From Myxococcota bacterium (lineage in GTDB: Bacteria; Myxococcota_A; Bradymonadia; UBA7976; UBA1532): a DNA stretch of 57,648 nucleotides. Where the stretch lies: assembly GCA_018813065.1 (NCBI GenBank), contig JAHJCH010000279.1:1-57648 (forward strand). Reading direction: 5' to 3'. Both the position numbers and the translations under genes were made by a program. Positions 8,270 to 17,076 of this stretch are shown here, piece after piece (positions within the stretch are counted from its first letter, which is position 1; each line of letters starts with the position of its first letter). The notes below the pieces were generated by a model. That model searched no databases and was not told the DNA's origin. It saw only the letters and a program-made list of their open reading frames with translations.

Positions 8270-10015
8270 TCACCTGTAGCAGCTTTTTTGCTCGTCAGGA
8301 TTCGCCCAACTCATCAACTTCCAACTCCCATCGATCTTTTTCATAAGAGCCACTCGATTTCCACTCGCACTCATACGTTTACGCGTTTTTTCATCATAAA
8401 AATCAACATTTAAATAGTATGTAATTCTAATAACATTTTTGTTTATATACATTGAACTCAACGAGGAGAATTGTGATCGATAATAGTTGTTCTTACTAAA
8501 ATGATTCTCGTCATAGAATTTCTTTATGGATGAGTAAGATTTACCTCTATTTTCGAACCAACATGACATTTGAGCAGGGATATATTGATAAAAATGAAGT
8601 GAGTTGCGATGGGAATGTGCGTTAAAGAGATTGATAAAAGCAGAGGTTGCTTCACGCTCAAGATTAGCCTTGCTTTGTTGAGCGCGCTGCTCCCTTGTTC
8701 GAATTTTCTCTAACCGCTCTTCCTCCTTCCTCCGAATTCTATCTTGTTCCTTCTGCTTTTTTCTCTCCTGCTCCTGCTCTCTCTTTCGGATGAGTTCTTG
8801 CTGTTCCCTCTCCTTCTCTTCAAGCTCGATCTCTCTCCTTGTCTTGATATTTTTTGTTTTCGATTTAAAACAGCTTTTTTCGATACGGTTATCCTCTACA
8901 TGGATTTTCCATTGATCAGACTCTTTTTTTAGGACAATCACCCTCTCATATTCTTCAAATGAAGATTTACCAGGCTCTTTAACTCGACCTTTATCGATAA
9001 AAATCATCTCATTTTCTGAAAAATCTATAATATCTGTTGATTGAGATTCAACATTCCCACCTCCTTGCTCAAACTGCTCTTTATGAATAGATAAAACCTC
9101 ACTTTTAGGTTGATCTTTTTGATTGTAAAAACATCCGACTTGATTAGAAATCATGCCATAGAACTTTTCTGAATTTTGTTCATTATAGGCAGACAGATAG
9201 TCTTTATATATAGAAACTACAGAATTACGCTTTAAGATCAGATCATTTTGCTCTTTTTCTCTAATCTCAAGAACTTTTTGACATCCTTTTTCATAGTTCA
9301 TCGAGCAAGACTTCCAATAAAGATATTTGATTGTCGATATTTGCTCCTGTGGGAGCAGGCCTGCGAGCCGCACACAAGCTTCACCTTTACTCCCCTCGCA
9401 AGCTCGCTCAAGCAAAGCTTTTATCGTATCTTGATCTTTATCACCATGGCTTGATTTTGCTAGTCTAAGACAAGCCGAAGCGCTCCCCAGATGACATTGA
9501 CCCCATATAGAGGCAAGTTCACAGCTTTGCGGATATTTGCATTGCTTTAGGGCTATACACGCCCCACTAGACTTCTTCGAGTTACAAGCTGCTTCGATCA
9601 AACGTTGTTGACTCTCTCCTTCCACCGACTTTACCAGATCGGCGCACTCTTCCATATTCCCTTCTAAGCAGGCTTTATGAGAGACGCTCCTGGGGCCGTA
9701 CTCGAAGATGTCTGGTGGTCGATAGGCATGGGGTAAAAATATAAATATACCACAGAGAAGGAGCCCTACAGTTGAAATACCTCCATAAAGCTTTAGGTAG
9801 AAAAGGGATTCTTTATAAGATGGGGTAGATTGCAATAATGTTTGGTCATACAAGCTGTTATATTGAGGTACCGCGATGTTTAAATCAGTAGAGATCCATT
9901 TAGAGGATGGAATAATGAGATATGATATTCCGGAATTGGATACCCTTTTTATCTCTTCAGGCTCAAAAATTTTATTCTCATTAAATTTAGCAACAAAGAG
10001 AGAATGGCTTTTCAT
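8270..10015 (-). CDS. Membrane-anchored double NTF2-like protein with coiled coil, paralogue 3
   Basis: 581 residues, AT-rich throughout. Cytoplasmic N-terminus 1-75; TM about 77-96; trio motif RPPDIFEYG...ACLEGN at 99-120; Cys-rich Sel1-like repeats to ~250; NTF2-like module A 262-383 (AYNEQNSEKFY ... GCFYN); a highly charged Glu/Lys/Arg/Gln coiled coil about 390-452; NTF2-like module B 455-581 (CWFEN), ending KSCYR. Modules A and B resemble each other and the C-terminal module of the 765-aa protein. There is no FGE domain. The Shine-Dalgarno is weak. Function unknown; topology puts the repeats and NTF2-like modules on the outside if the TM is a signal anchor. Confidence 0.65.
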   Translation of the reverse strand: MKSHSLFVAKFNENKIFEPEEIKRVSNSGISYLIIPSSKWISTDLNIAVPQYNSLYDQTLLQSTPSYKESLFYLKLYGGISTVGLLLCGIFIFLPHAYRPPDIFEYGPRSVSHKACLEGNMEECADLVKSVEGESQQRLIEAACNSKKSSGACIALKQCKYPQSCELASIWGQCHLGSASACLRLAKSSHGDKDQDTIKALLERACEGSKGEACVRLAGLLPQEQISTIKYLYWKSCSMNYEKGCQKVLEIREKEQNDLILKRNSVVSIYKDYLSAYNEQNSEKFYGMISNQVGCFYNQKDQPKSEVLSIHKEQFEQGGGNVESQSTDIIDFSENEMIFIDKGRVKEPGKSSFEEYERVIVLKKESDQWKIHVEDNRIEKSCFKSKTKNIKTRREIELEEKEREQQELIRKREQEQERKKQKEQDRIRRKEEERLEKIRTREQRAQQSKANLEREATSAFINLFNAHSHRNSLHFYQYIPAQMSCWFENRGKSYSSIKKFYDENHFSKNNYYRSQFSSLSSMYINKNVIRITYYLNVDFYDEKTRKRMSASGNRVALMKKIDGSWKLMSWANPDEQKSCYR

Positions 10016-10111
10016 AAGGAGCCAGCCTTAAAAAGCAAAGATATGGATCTTTTAGGCAGTATGATCATCTTTTATTCCTTATACTAAATTTATGTGTACT
10101 ACAGTCCGTGG

Positions 10112-13100
10112 TTAGTAGATCATCGAGCCGATCATCAGGAGCCCGACGACCTGAGTTATGATGGCCATTCGGGTGTATTGAGCGCGCAGCAGCGCCAGAG
10201 AGAGCCCAAACCAGCCACTAAAAACAATCATCACGATCACATTGCCGATGAGAACATATTCGAGGCGGCTCCAGGCGCTCGATCCTGGGATCAGCCCAGC
10301 CATATCACCAAAGTAACCCGTGGTCCTCCATACACTCCAAGAGAGCCACTTGATGATCGGATAAGATAGGATCGTGATAACCAATCCAGCGATTGTAATG
10401 ACAACTCCTATGTGGTTTTGACTCCGCTCGGCAGCGGTCAATTTCGAGCGCAGGAAAAGTTCCTGCTTAGCTTTAAGTAATAAGAAGCTAATTACGCCGA
10501 CGAAGATTGCGACTACAGTTGGGATTAAAAACGCGAGAGTAATCGTCGCTGTGAGGATGATCACGATCTGTTTTGTAGAGAAATTACCCTGTAAATTAAT
10601 TTTTTCCTCTAATTCAGGAGGAGCTGCTCTTTTTGCCTTACTTATTGTAAGTTTAAATGCAAAGATTCCAACAAGTGTGACTATAAGCGCGAGGAATAAG
10701 GGTATTATAGTGGAATAACTTGACCAAAAATAGCAATTTTTGTTAAAAATCCCCTTAGTTGCCATCAATGAGCCCAGTTCAAAGAACTCTTTACCCAGAT
10801 AGTCGTGTGAGAAACCAAGCAAATAGCCGAATACTCCACCTAGAATTGAGAGAATCGGGATATACAGGAGGCTCGTTTTAAATGCTGTGCCAAGTCGATC
10901 AAAATGGTTGATTTTGACCGTCATCTCGACGTCTTGAGCCAACGTGTTCGCATCATGCTCAACCGTGAGGATCTTAAAGGTTTTTTTGACCGTGATCTTA
11001 TCAAAGACCTCCGCTTGATCAAGGCGCGCGACCAAAGGCTGGCCTGTCATGGGGGTGGGGATGCTGCACACGCAATTCTCAGAGTCGATCAGAACCGCGT
11101 GGATAGGGACATCCCCCTCCTCGGCGAGCGTCAACTGCACGCCGATGTTGAGCGCCGTCTGAGAGGGCATCCCGGAGATTGTCTGTTGTTTAGAGGCTGG
11201 GTGATATCGGCTGCGTCGACCTCCAAGGGCCTCTATGGCGAGCGCCGCGCGATCCTTGATGAACAACCAAGCCTGGGGGTTGATCATAAGTTGAGAGGCG
11301 AAGCTGCAGCGGGTCAGTAGCCAATTGGGGGCGGGGGGGCACTCCTTGCTGAAGAGGATGTTGGCCTCATCCACGAGTTGGTGGAGGTGCTCGAGCCGTT
11401 CACGCGCTTCAGAGGGCGCCCAAGCGTCCAACACGCGCGTGTCAAAGAGGCGCTCGATATCTGGGAGGTGCTCGGAGGCCGCCTCGATGAGTTGCTGAGG
11501 CCGCTCGACGGAGAATTGGTGATTGACCATGAGCTTGCGATAGCTGAGGCCCCACAAGCAGGCCATGTAGCGCGTGCGCAGATCACCCGCGATATCGATA
11601 CGCTTCTTCAGATCCTCACCCAACTCGGGGATGTGGGCCTCAGCCCACCTCACGAGCATTCCCGTCACGAAGGCGATCTCCACCTCGGGGGGCGGGGCGG
11701 GTTGCTCCTCGATCCAACCGACGAAGGCGGCCAAGACCGCATGCGCGCTTCCCTTTTGATACCCCCCAAAGCGAGGCTGCCCCTCACACTCGCTGCCCAG
11801 AGGAAACCCATCCGCTTGGCGCATTGTCGTGTCATCCGCGCTGACGAGCAGATCAAAGAGCGACGCCGGGTTGAGGGGCTGGTTCACGCTCTGGGTCAGC
11901 CAGTCATGGAGGCGAGCCAGCGTCTCCTCCTGGGAGAGCTCGGCCCAGTAGAGATGCGCGCGCTCGATGAGATCCTCGACGCTTTCGATAAGCAGGGGCT
12001 CTGAGGCGCCAGGGAGGAAGAGGATGAACTCGCGCCGCCCCAGAAGGTTGAAGACGCGCTGCGCGATCAGGGGTTTGGAGTCCCAACGCTTCAAGGCCAA
12101 GGCCCTGATCTCCTGGCGAATCTCCTCAGCGATGTCGTTGGCGACAGCACCCAACCACAGCCCCAGCGCGCCGTCCGCAGTGGCGGCCCCAACATGGCTG
12201 AAGTTCTCGGGGTTGCTCAACAATGTCGCGATCAGCCCCGCGAGAGTCGGGCGATCCAGATCTACCTTATCCCAGACAAAGCGTGTATGGCCGAGGTGCC
12301 ACTGGAGCCGCTTGATGATATGCGCCTCGGATGGGTTATCGCCCAGTTCTGAGAGGGCCTCTCGGAGCCCAAGCCCATCGGGCCGCAGGCACGTCATGAC
12401 CCAAGCCAACACCAACCCCTCCCTCGTCGCCTTGAGGAGCGCGGGATCGTGGGGGTATGCTTGGCAGAAGCCGCTGATGTCTTGGTAAACAACGCCATTC
12501 TCGAGGAGAAGGCGATTGTCGCCACATGCCCAGGCGAGTTGCCACAGGCTCAAGCGCGTGTCGCTGTCCTGCTCGCTCCGAAAGCGCTGCTCTGCATCGC
12601 GCGCCTTTTCCTGGAGCGCCGCGTTGGCGTCGATGGCGCGGAACCAACTATGGATAAGCTTGGCGCGGACAACGGTGATCAGGGGGCGGATGTCGCGCGC
12701 CTTGATCTCCTTGAGCAGCGTCTCAAGTGAGGTAGCGTAGCCCTCATCAAGGAAGAGGCGGTCATCACCACACGCCCATGCTAACTCCCACAGCGCTTTT
12801 TGAGTCTCGCGGTTGCTCGCGTCGATGAAGCCCCGCTCTGCGTCCTCGGCGCTCTGTTGGAGGGCGGGGGTGACTTCGTCGACGGTTTCAAACCAGCGAC
12901 TGATGAGCTTTGCGCGGACGACGTAGACGAGCGCTTGGATCTTGTGCTTTTGGATGGCCCTGAGAAGCTGCTTTAGGGATGAGACTTTACCGAAGTTCCA
13001 GTTTGCTGTGGTCTTTTTTCTACCCCAGTCTAAGTCGATCCAGCTTAATCCAGCATTCCAAAGAATAGACCAGGCTCCTTGCTCAAGAGCTTCTTCGGTC

Positions 13101-14020
13101 TTGAGCTTAGAATAAAGTTCGATACAGCGTCTAGAAGCTTCTTGGGCCTTACGTTGGGTTAAACTATGAGGTTTAATCCAATATAGGATAGATGAGGTTC
13201 TAAGTGTATCTTTAAGTTGCCTTAAAACTTCTTCCAAATCTGTATTTACTGCTGATAAAACTTCATTCAGAGATCTAAGTTGTAAAGATGCTCCATGCAA
13301 AAGAGGAAGTTGCTCTTCTCTTTTAAATGAAACGCCATCTTTTTCTTTATTCGCTTCAATATTTTTAAGAATATCATCAATAGATGTACTAGGAAGTCCG
13401 AGATTTTCTGTTTCTTCCGAAAGAATTTGAAAATCATAATCACTTAGAAAGTTATCTTGGTATCGTGCTTCCGCAAGTGATCTAAGCTTTTTAAGACGAC
13501 TTGCTTTAATTATACGGCAGAGACCACCAATGATTAGGTCCTGATAAGTATCTGAACTTCTCTCTAAACTGCGCAATTCTCGCCATTTTGATCGATTTTC
13601 GAGAGATTGAGCAATTGTCTGCAAAGGACCAGGCTGATTAACCGATCGACGAACTGAATCTCTCTGTTTCTTGAGCCTCTGCTTAAAAATTTCATAATCT
13701 TCTGGTTTACGTATAAATAGCATCACCTCACGTTGCGGGATAAACAAAGTGAGCATCTCATCTTCATTTTGAAGCACCGCGTTGATCAGATCGATCGTAA
13801 TTCGAGGCGGAGGGCCATAAAGCCATCCTTCATCTTTCTGATCTAAGGGAATACTGAGTTGTGCTGGGAGGGCCTCTCCGACCTCCCGAAGTGACGAACC
13901 TGTGGGTTCGGGCCGGAGTTCCCCTTCACCTAAAGTGGACTCGACCTCTTTGAGTGATGACCCCGTATGCTCGGGCTGGAGACCTTGATCTATATGACTT
14001 TTTTTCTCTTCTCGCAACAT
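10112..14020 (-). CDS. 1302-aa polytopic membrane protein with internal repeats, unknown function
   Basis: Not recognised. The N-terminus holds two copies of a PE-x-TGSSL-x-EV motif (about 16-50). A large soluble, mostly helical region follows, with at least two clear ~82-residue repeats (360-441 and 444-525: VVRAKLI, WF, DAE, LW-LAWACGD-RL) and a diverged third (about 275-358). Residues ~1045-1302 contain five to seven hydrophobic helices, so the protein is anchored by its C-terminus with a large, presumably cytoplasmic, front. Both ends of the gene are AT-rich (13010-14020 and 10112-10990), while the middle is GC-rich. The start ATG follows AGGTGGAAAT. It could be the membrane hub of the block; no catalytic motif is seen. 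Confidence 0.62.
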   Translation of the reverse strand: MLREEKKSHIDQGLQPEHTGSSLKEVESTLGEGELRPEPTGSSLREVGEALPAQLSIPLDQKDEGWLYGPPPRITIDLINAVLQNEDEMLTLFIPQREVMLFIRKPEDYEIFKQRLKKQRDSVRRSVNQPGPLQTIAQSLENRSKWRELRSLERSSDTYQDLIIGGLCRIIKASRLKKLRSLAEARYQDNFLSDYDFQILSEETENLGLPSTSIDDILKNIEANKEKDGVSFKREEQLPLLHGASLQLRSLNEVLSAVNTDLEEVLRQLKDTLRTSSILYWIKPHSLTQRKAQEASRRCIELYSKLKTEEALEQGAWSILWNAGLSWIDLDWGRKKTTANWNFGKVSSLKQLLRAIQKHKIQALVYVVRAKLISRWFETVDEVTPALQQSAEDAERGFIDASNRETQKALWELAWACGDDRLFLDEGYATSLETLLKEIKARDIRPLITVVRAKLIHSWFRAIDANAALQEKARDAEQRFRSEQDSDTRLSLWQLAWACGDNRLLLENGVVYQDISGFCQAYPHDPALLKATREGLVLAWVMTCLRPDGLGLREALSELGDNPSEAHIIKRLQWHLGHTRFVWDKVDLDRPTLAGLIATLLSNPENFSHVGAATADGALGLWLGAVANDIAEEIRQEIRALALKRWDSKPLIAQRVFNLLGRREFILFLPGASEPLLIESVEDLIERAHLYWAELSQEETLARLHDWLTQSVNQPLNPASLFDLLVSADDTTMRQADGFPLGSECEGQPRFGGYQKGSAHAVLAAFVGWIEEQPAPPPEVEIAFVTGMLVRWAEAHIPELGEDLKKRIDIAGDLRTRYMACLWGLSYRKLMVNHQFSVERPQQLIEAASEHLPDIERLFDTRVLDAWAPSEARERLEHLHQLVDEANILFSKECPPAPNWLLTRCSFASQLMINPQAWLFIKDRAALAIEALGGRRSRYHPASKQQTISGMPSQTALNIGVQLTLAEEGDVPIHAVLIDSENCVCSIPTPMTGQPLVARLDQAEVFDKITVKKTFKILTVEHDANTLAQDVEMTVKINHFDRLGTAFKTSLLYIPILSILGGVFGYLLGFSHDYLGKEFFELGSLMATKGIFNKNCYFWSSYSTIIPLFLALIVTLVGIFAFKLTISKAKRAAPPELEEKINLQGNFSTKQIVIILTATITLAFLIPTVVAIFVGVISFLLLKAKQELFLRSKLTAAERSQNHIGVVITIAGLVITILSYPIIKWLSWSVWRTTGYFGDMAGLIPGSSAWSRLEYVLIGNVIVMIVFSGWFGLSLALLRAQYTRMAIITQVVGLLMIGSMIY

Positions 14021-14074
14021 ATTTCCACCTGTTTTTTAAATCTATCTTTTTGAGTTGATTTTTTATGTCTGGAC

Positions 14075-15385
14075 TTATAGATTCACATCAATTCGAACTC
14101 TCTCATTATTCACCTTAAATTCCAATTTTTTAAGAATTTTAGTTTGATTTTTTATAATCAGAGTATATCGTCCAGCGTTCGGCAAATGTTGTTCGAACCG
14201 GCCATCACTGGGCCGGCTTGTCCAACATTCACCTGATCTCATTTTAACCTCTTCAATCTCAAAAATTGCCTCGACTGGTTCTCCATCTTTCTTAATGTAA
14301 CCATACACTGCTGGTCCTTGGAGGATTCGATCAAAGAGTGCCCAAACAATTGGTCTAAGTGACATAATCGAGCGTTTGCGAACCGAGACATTAAGAGGAT
14401 TATGATGTGTTCCCTCAATAATATAGGCTAAAGTCCCATATTTATGGTAATACCAATCTTGTTCAGTACCATCAACGGGATACATTTGTCTTTTTACACG
14501 AAATCCTTTATTATTATTTGGTAACATTGTCGAATCTCGTAAAATCTGAGCAATTTCCCAAGCAACATCCGGTTTTGGATTCTTAACACCCTCGATTGTA
14601 TAGGGGGAAAGAATCATCCTTCCATTTGTATGCCATGATAACGCTGCAACAAATCGACAATCTTCCGCAAGATTCATAAGTATCCTGGTCTCAGGCTCAG
14701 ATGCGCTTGATTCTCCACGAAAATAGTCACTCTTAGAGTCTGATTTACTTCCACGCTCACCAAGAGCACCCCACCTGAATGGAAAATTGCGGTTGATATC
14801 GACGCCCTCATGCAACACGTCATATTTGTGATCTTGGTTGCAATCTCGCCCATTCTTGCGGCCACGCTGCCAAGTTCGATTAACCTCCAACGTCACATAG
14901 TTTCCGTCAGGGTTCGCCAATGGGATAAACCAAAGATCGAGAGATTCTAGATAGTTTTGAACTTTTGGGTGATCTATTTGCTCTAGAATATGCTGAATTG
15001 CATCAAATACGTAATCAATAGCGAGAAGTTCATCGCCATGGATAGCGCCAACTATTAAAATTGAAGGTTTATTTGTATTTTTTTCGATCCTTTTCGAGAC
15101 TTGAAGGGCTAATATAGAACGATCTTGATGACTTTTTCCAAGATTATGCAGTCGAGTCACATCTGGATACCGTTTATGATATTCCTCGAGGAGTAAGTTA
15201 ACCATCTTTTCATTTTTATAGCTTGCGTTTACATCAAATCCTCGATCTGTTTTTGGAAGGAGTTGGTTTCGATAGGAGCGATAGACCCGATCTCTGGACC
15301 ACCATGATTTTTTGGAGGGGAGCGGTTGGGCAATGCTCGCGCTCCAACTAATAAAACATCCAATTAATACTAAAAGTTTAAACAT
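14075..15385 (-). CDS. Secreted zinc carboxypeptidase, M14 family
   Basis: 436 residues with a signal peptide (LVLIGCFISWSASIAQ). The M14 signature is present: zinc ligands in GAIHGDELLAIDY (H-x-x-E), the substrate-binding NRTWQRGR and DINRNFPFRWG, the third zinc ligand in ALSWHTNGR, and the catalytic Glu in AYIIEGTHHN. A C-terminal beta-sandwich (GYIKKDGEPVEAIFEIEE...), of the type found in carboxypeptidase regulatory domains, follows from about residue 355. It should hydrolyse a C-terminal residue from peptides or peptidoglycan stem peptides in the periplasm or outside; the substrate is unknown. It lies 54 bp before the 1302-aa gene and 37 bp after the DnaK-like gene. Confidence 0.85.
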   Translation of the reverse strand: MFKLLVLIGCFISWSASIAQPLPSKKSWWSRDRVYRSYRNQLLPKTDRGFDVNASYKNEKMVNLLLEEYHKRYPDVTRLHNLGKSHQDRSILALQVSKRIEKNTNKPSILIVGAIHGDELLAIDYVFDAIQHILEQIDHPKVQNYLESLDLWFIPLANPDGNYVTLEVNRTWQRGRKNGRDCNQDHKYDVLHEGVDINRNFPFRWGALGERGSKSDSKSDYFRGESSASEPETRILMNLAEDCRFVAALSWHTNGRMILSPYTIEGVKNPKPDVAWEIAQILRDSTMLPNNNKGFRVKRQMYPVDGTEQDWYYHKYGTLAYIIEGTHHNPLNVSVRKRSIMSLRPIVWALFDRILQGPAVYGYIKKDGEPVEAIFEIEEVKMRSGECWTSRPSDGRFEQHLPNAGRYTLIIKNQTKILKKLEFKVNNERVRIDVNL

Positions 15386-15422
15386 CCTGAATCAGTCCTC
15401 TCTGCCCATTGACTTACTCTAC

Positions 15423-17060
15423 CTAAATCACTTCAATGCGGTTGAGACGCGCTTTACGCTCTAAATCCGTGTTTATTTCACTGGATGTGTTACCTCGAGG
15501 TTGAAGTTCTATGCTTTGAGAGCCTTGTGATCGTTCGTGGTGAGCGCTGACCGTAATACGACCTGAATCTGAGACGTTTACGACCATCCTGACCCGATCC
15601 CCGACGCGCGCGCCGATGCTCGGAGGGAAGGTGATGCTCTTGCTGGGAGATGCGCCATCTGGACGAGGCCCTTCTGGGCCTTCAAAAATCTCCACGATGA
15701 GGTGATCATTGACGTTGTTGACCTGGAAAAAACGCTCTTTTTGGATCGGAACGGGGATCCCCTTCTCTACCAACGGACTGAGGTACTCCCCCTCATGTCG
15801 CCACACCAATACATTAATGCCGTGGGCGAGGCTTGAGCGCGGCGCGGACTCGACGACCTCGCTCATCATGGCACGGATCGCTTGGTTCGGGCTGTTTTGA
15901 GCGAGGTCCTGGGCGACCTTGATGGCACCAAACCGCGCGGCTCCTTCGGCGACCACAGCGTCGACGTCAACAGCGTCGCGCCCCGTGATCGGCGCGACAC
16001 GATCCTCTCCAAAGCGCTCGTAGAGCAGGTTTTGAATCGCTCGAAGCCTCACCGATCCCCCAACAGGCAGGACTCGGGTCACCGCGTCGATGCTGACTCC
16101 TGCATCCTCAAGCGCCTGATCGATCGTCTCGCTACAGCGCTCGATCAAGGGCTGGCACTCTCGCTCCCAGTCTTTGACTTGAACTTTGATCACCGTCATG
16201 ACTTCATTTTTGTCGCGAAGTACTGTTTTGATTACTTTTTTCTTGATTTCTTTCCCTGCCGAGGTCTCTTTGAACTGACATGCGAGATCTTTGAGCTGAT
16301 GATATGTAAGTTGACTGATATCTGCGCGGTAATCAAATTCATCTTGAGCATGATGAGTTTCCGCAGATCGCATAATATGCTTGAACATCACATCATCCCA
16401 ATCTTTGCCACCCAACTCAGATTGACCGTGCCCTCCAATCACTTGGGGTTGACCCTCCTCGGGTACCTCTAGGATCGCGATATCTAAGGTCCCCCCCCCA
16501 AGATCAAAGATGAGATAGATTCCAGGATCAGCTTCATTTTCTCCGGGCTTAAAATATCCGTATAGAGCGGCCTCAGGCTCGTTGATCGTGTCAATTAGTT
16601 CGATCCCAGCGAGGGCGACAGCCTGTGCTGTTGCTTCTTTCCTAGGAATTGTAAAATCGCGAGGGTGTGTGACAACTGCTTTAACGAGTGGTCGACTTTG
16701 GTCAGATTCATCAACTGCTTTTTTAATCTTTCTTAAAATAAGTGAAGAAATATCAGTAGGATCTAAATCAAGGTCGGTCCAACGCCGTATTTGATCGCCT
16801 GTGAGGCCAATATGACGCTTCGCAAACTCGACCAGTTCACCTTCATCTTTTGAGATGCTTTCTAGAATAGCCTGAGAACCCACAATTGCCCTTGGATTTG
16901 ACCTGAAATCTTCAGTAATGAATACCTTAGAGGGCATCGTCCAACCCGATTTGCTCCCGTTCCGCTCCAGCTTGATGAGTTCTGTTGAGGTGTCAGGTGG
17001 TGATACTCGCGCGCACGCGCAAAAAGTTGTGCCTAAATCGATTCCAAAAATCGTGCTCAT
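15423..17060 (-). CDS. Hsp70/DnaK-like ATPase without lid domain
   Basis: 545 residues from the ATG at 17060. A longer GTG frame to 17084 exists, but AGAGGAG lies just upstream of the ATG and the family begins TIFGIDLGTT, so the ATG is chosen. The ATPase domain is complete: phosphate-1 IFGIDLGTTFCAC (4-16), phosphate-2 YLIFDLGGGTLDIA (182-195) and adenosine motif VLPVGGSVRLRAI. About 150 residues follow that resemble the Hsp70 substrate-binding beta domain (GIPVPIQKERFFQVNNV, PSIGARVGDRVRMVVNVS). The alpha-helical lid of true DnaK (usually ~638 aa) is missing. No DnaJ or GrpE is nearby, so it is a dedicated paralogue working with this block rather than the housekeeping chaperone. Confidence 0.85.
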   Translation of the reverse strand: MSTIFGIDLGTTFCACARVSPPDTSTELIKLERNGSKSGWTMPSKVFITEDFRSNPRAIVGSQAILESISKDEGELVEFAKRHIGLTGDQIRRWTDLDLDPTDISSLILRKIKKAVDESDQSRPLVKAVVTHPRDFTIPRKEATAQAVALAGIELIDTINEPEAALYGYFKPGENEADPGIYLIFDLGGGTLDIAILEVPEEGQPQVIGGHGQSELGGKDWDDVMFKHIMRSAETHHAQDEFDYRADISQLTYHQLKDLACQFKETSAGKEIKKKVIKTVLRDKNEVMTVIKVQVKDWERECQPLIERCSETIDQALEDAGVSIDAVTRVLPVGGSVRLRAIQNLLYERFGEDRVAPITGRDAVDVDAVVAEGAARFGAIKVAQDLAQNSPNQAIRAMMSEVVESAPRSSLAHGINVLVWRHEGEYLSPLVEKGIPVPIQKERFFQVNNVNDHLIVEIFEGPEGPRPDGASPSKSITFPPSIGARVGDRVRMVVNVSDSGRITVSAHHERSQGSQSIELQPRGNTSSEINTDLERKARLNRIEVI

Positions 17061-17076
17061 CAGCTTTTTATCTCCT

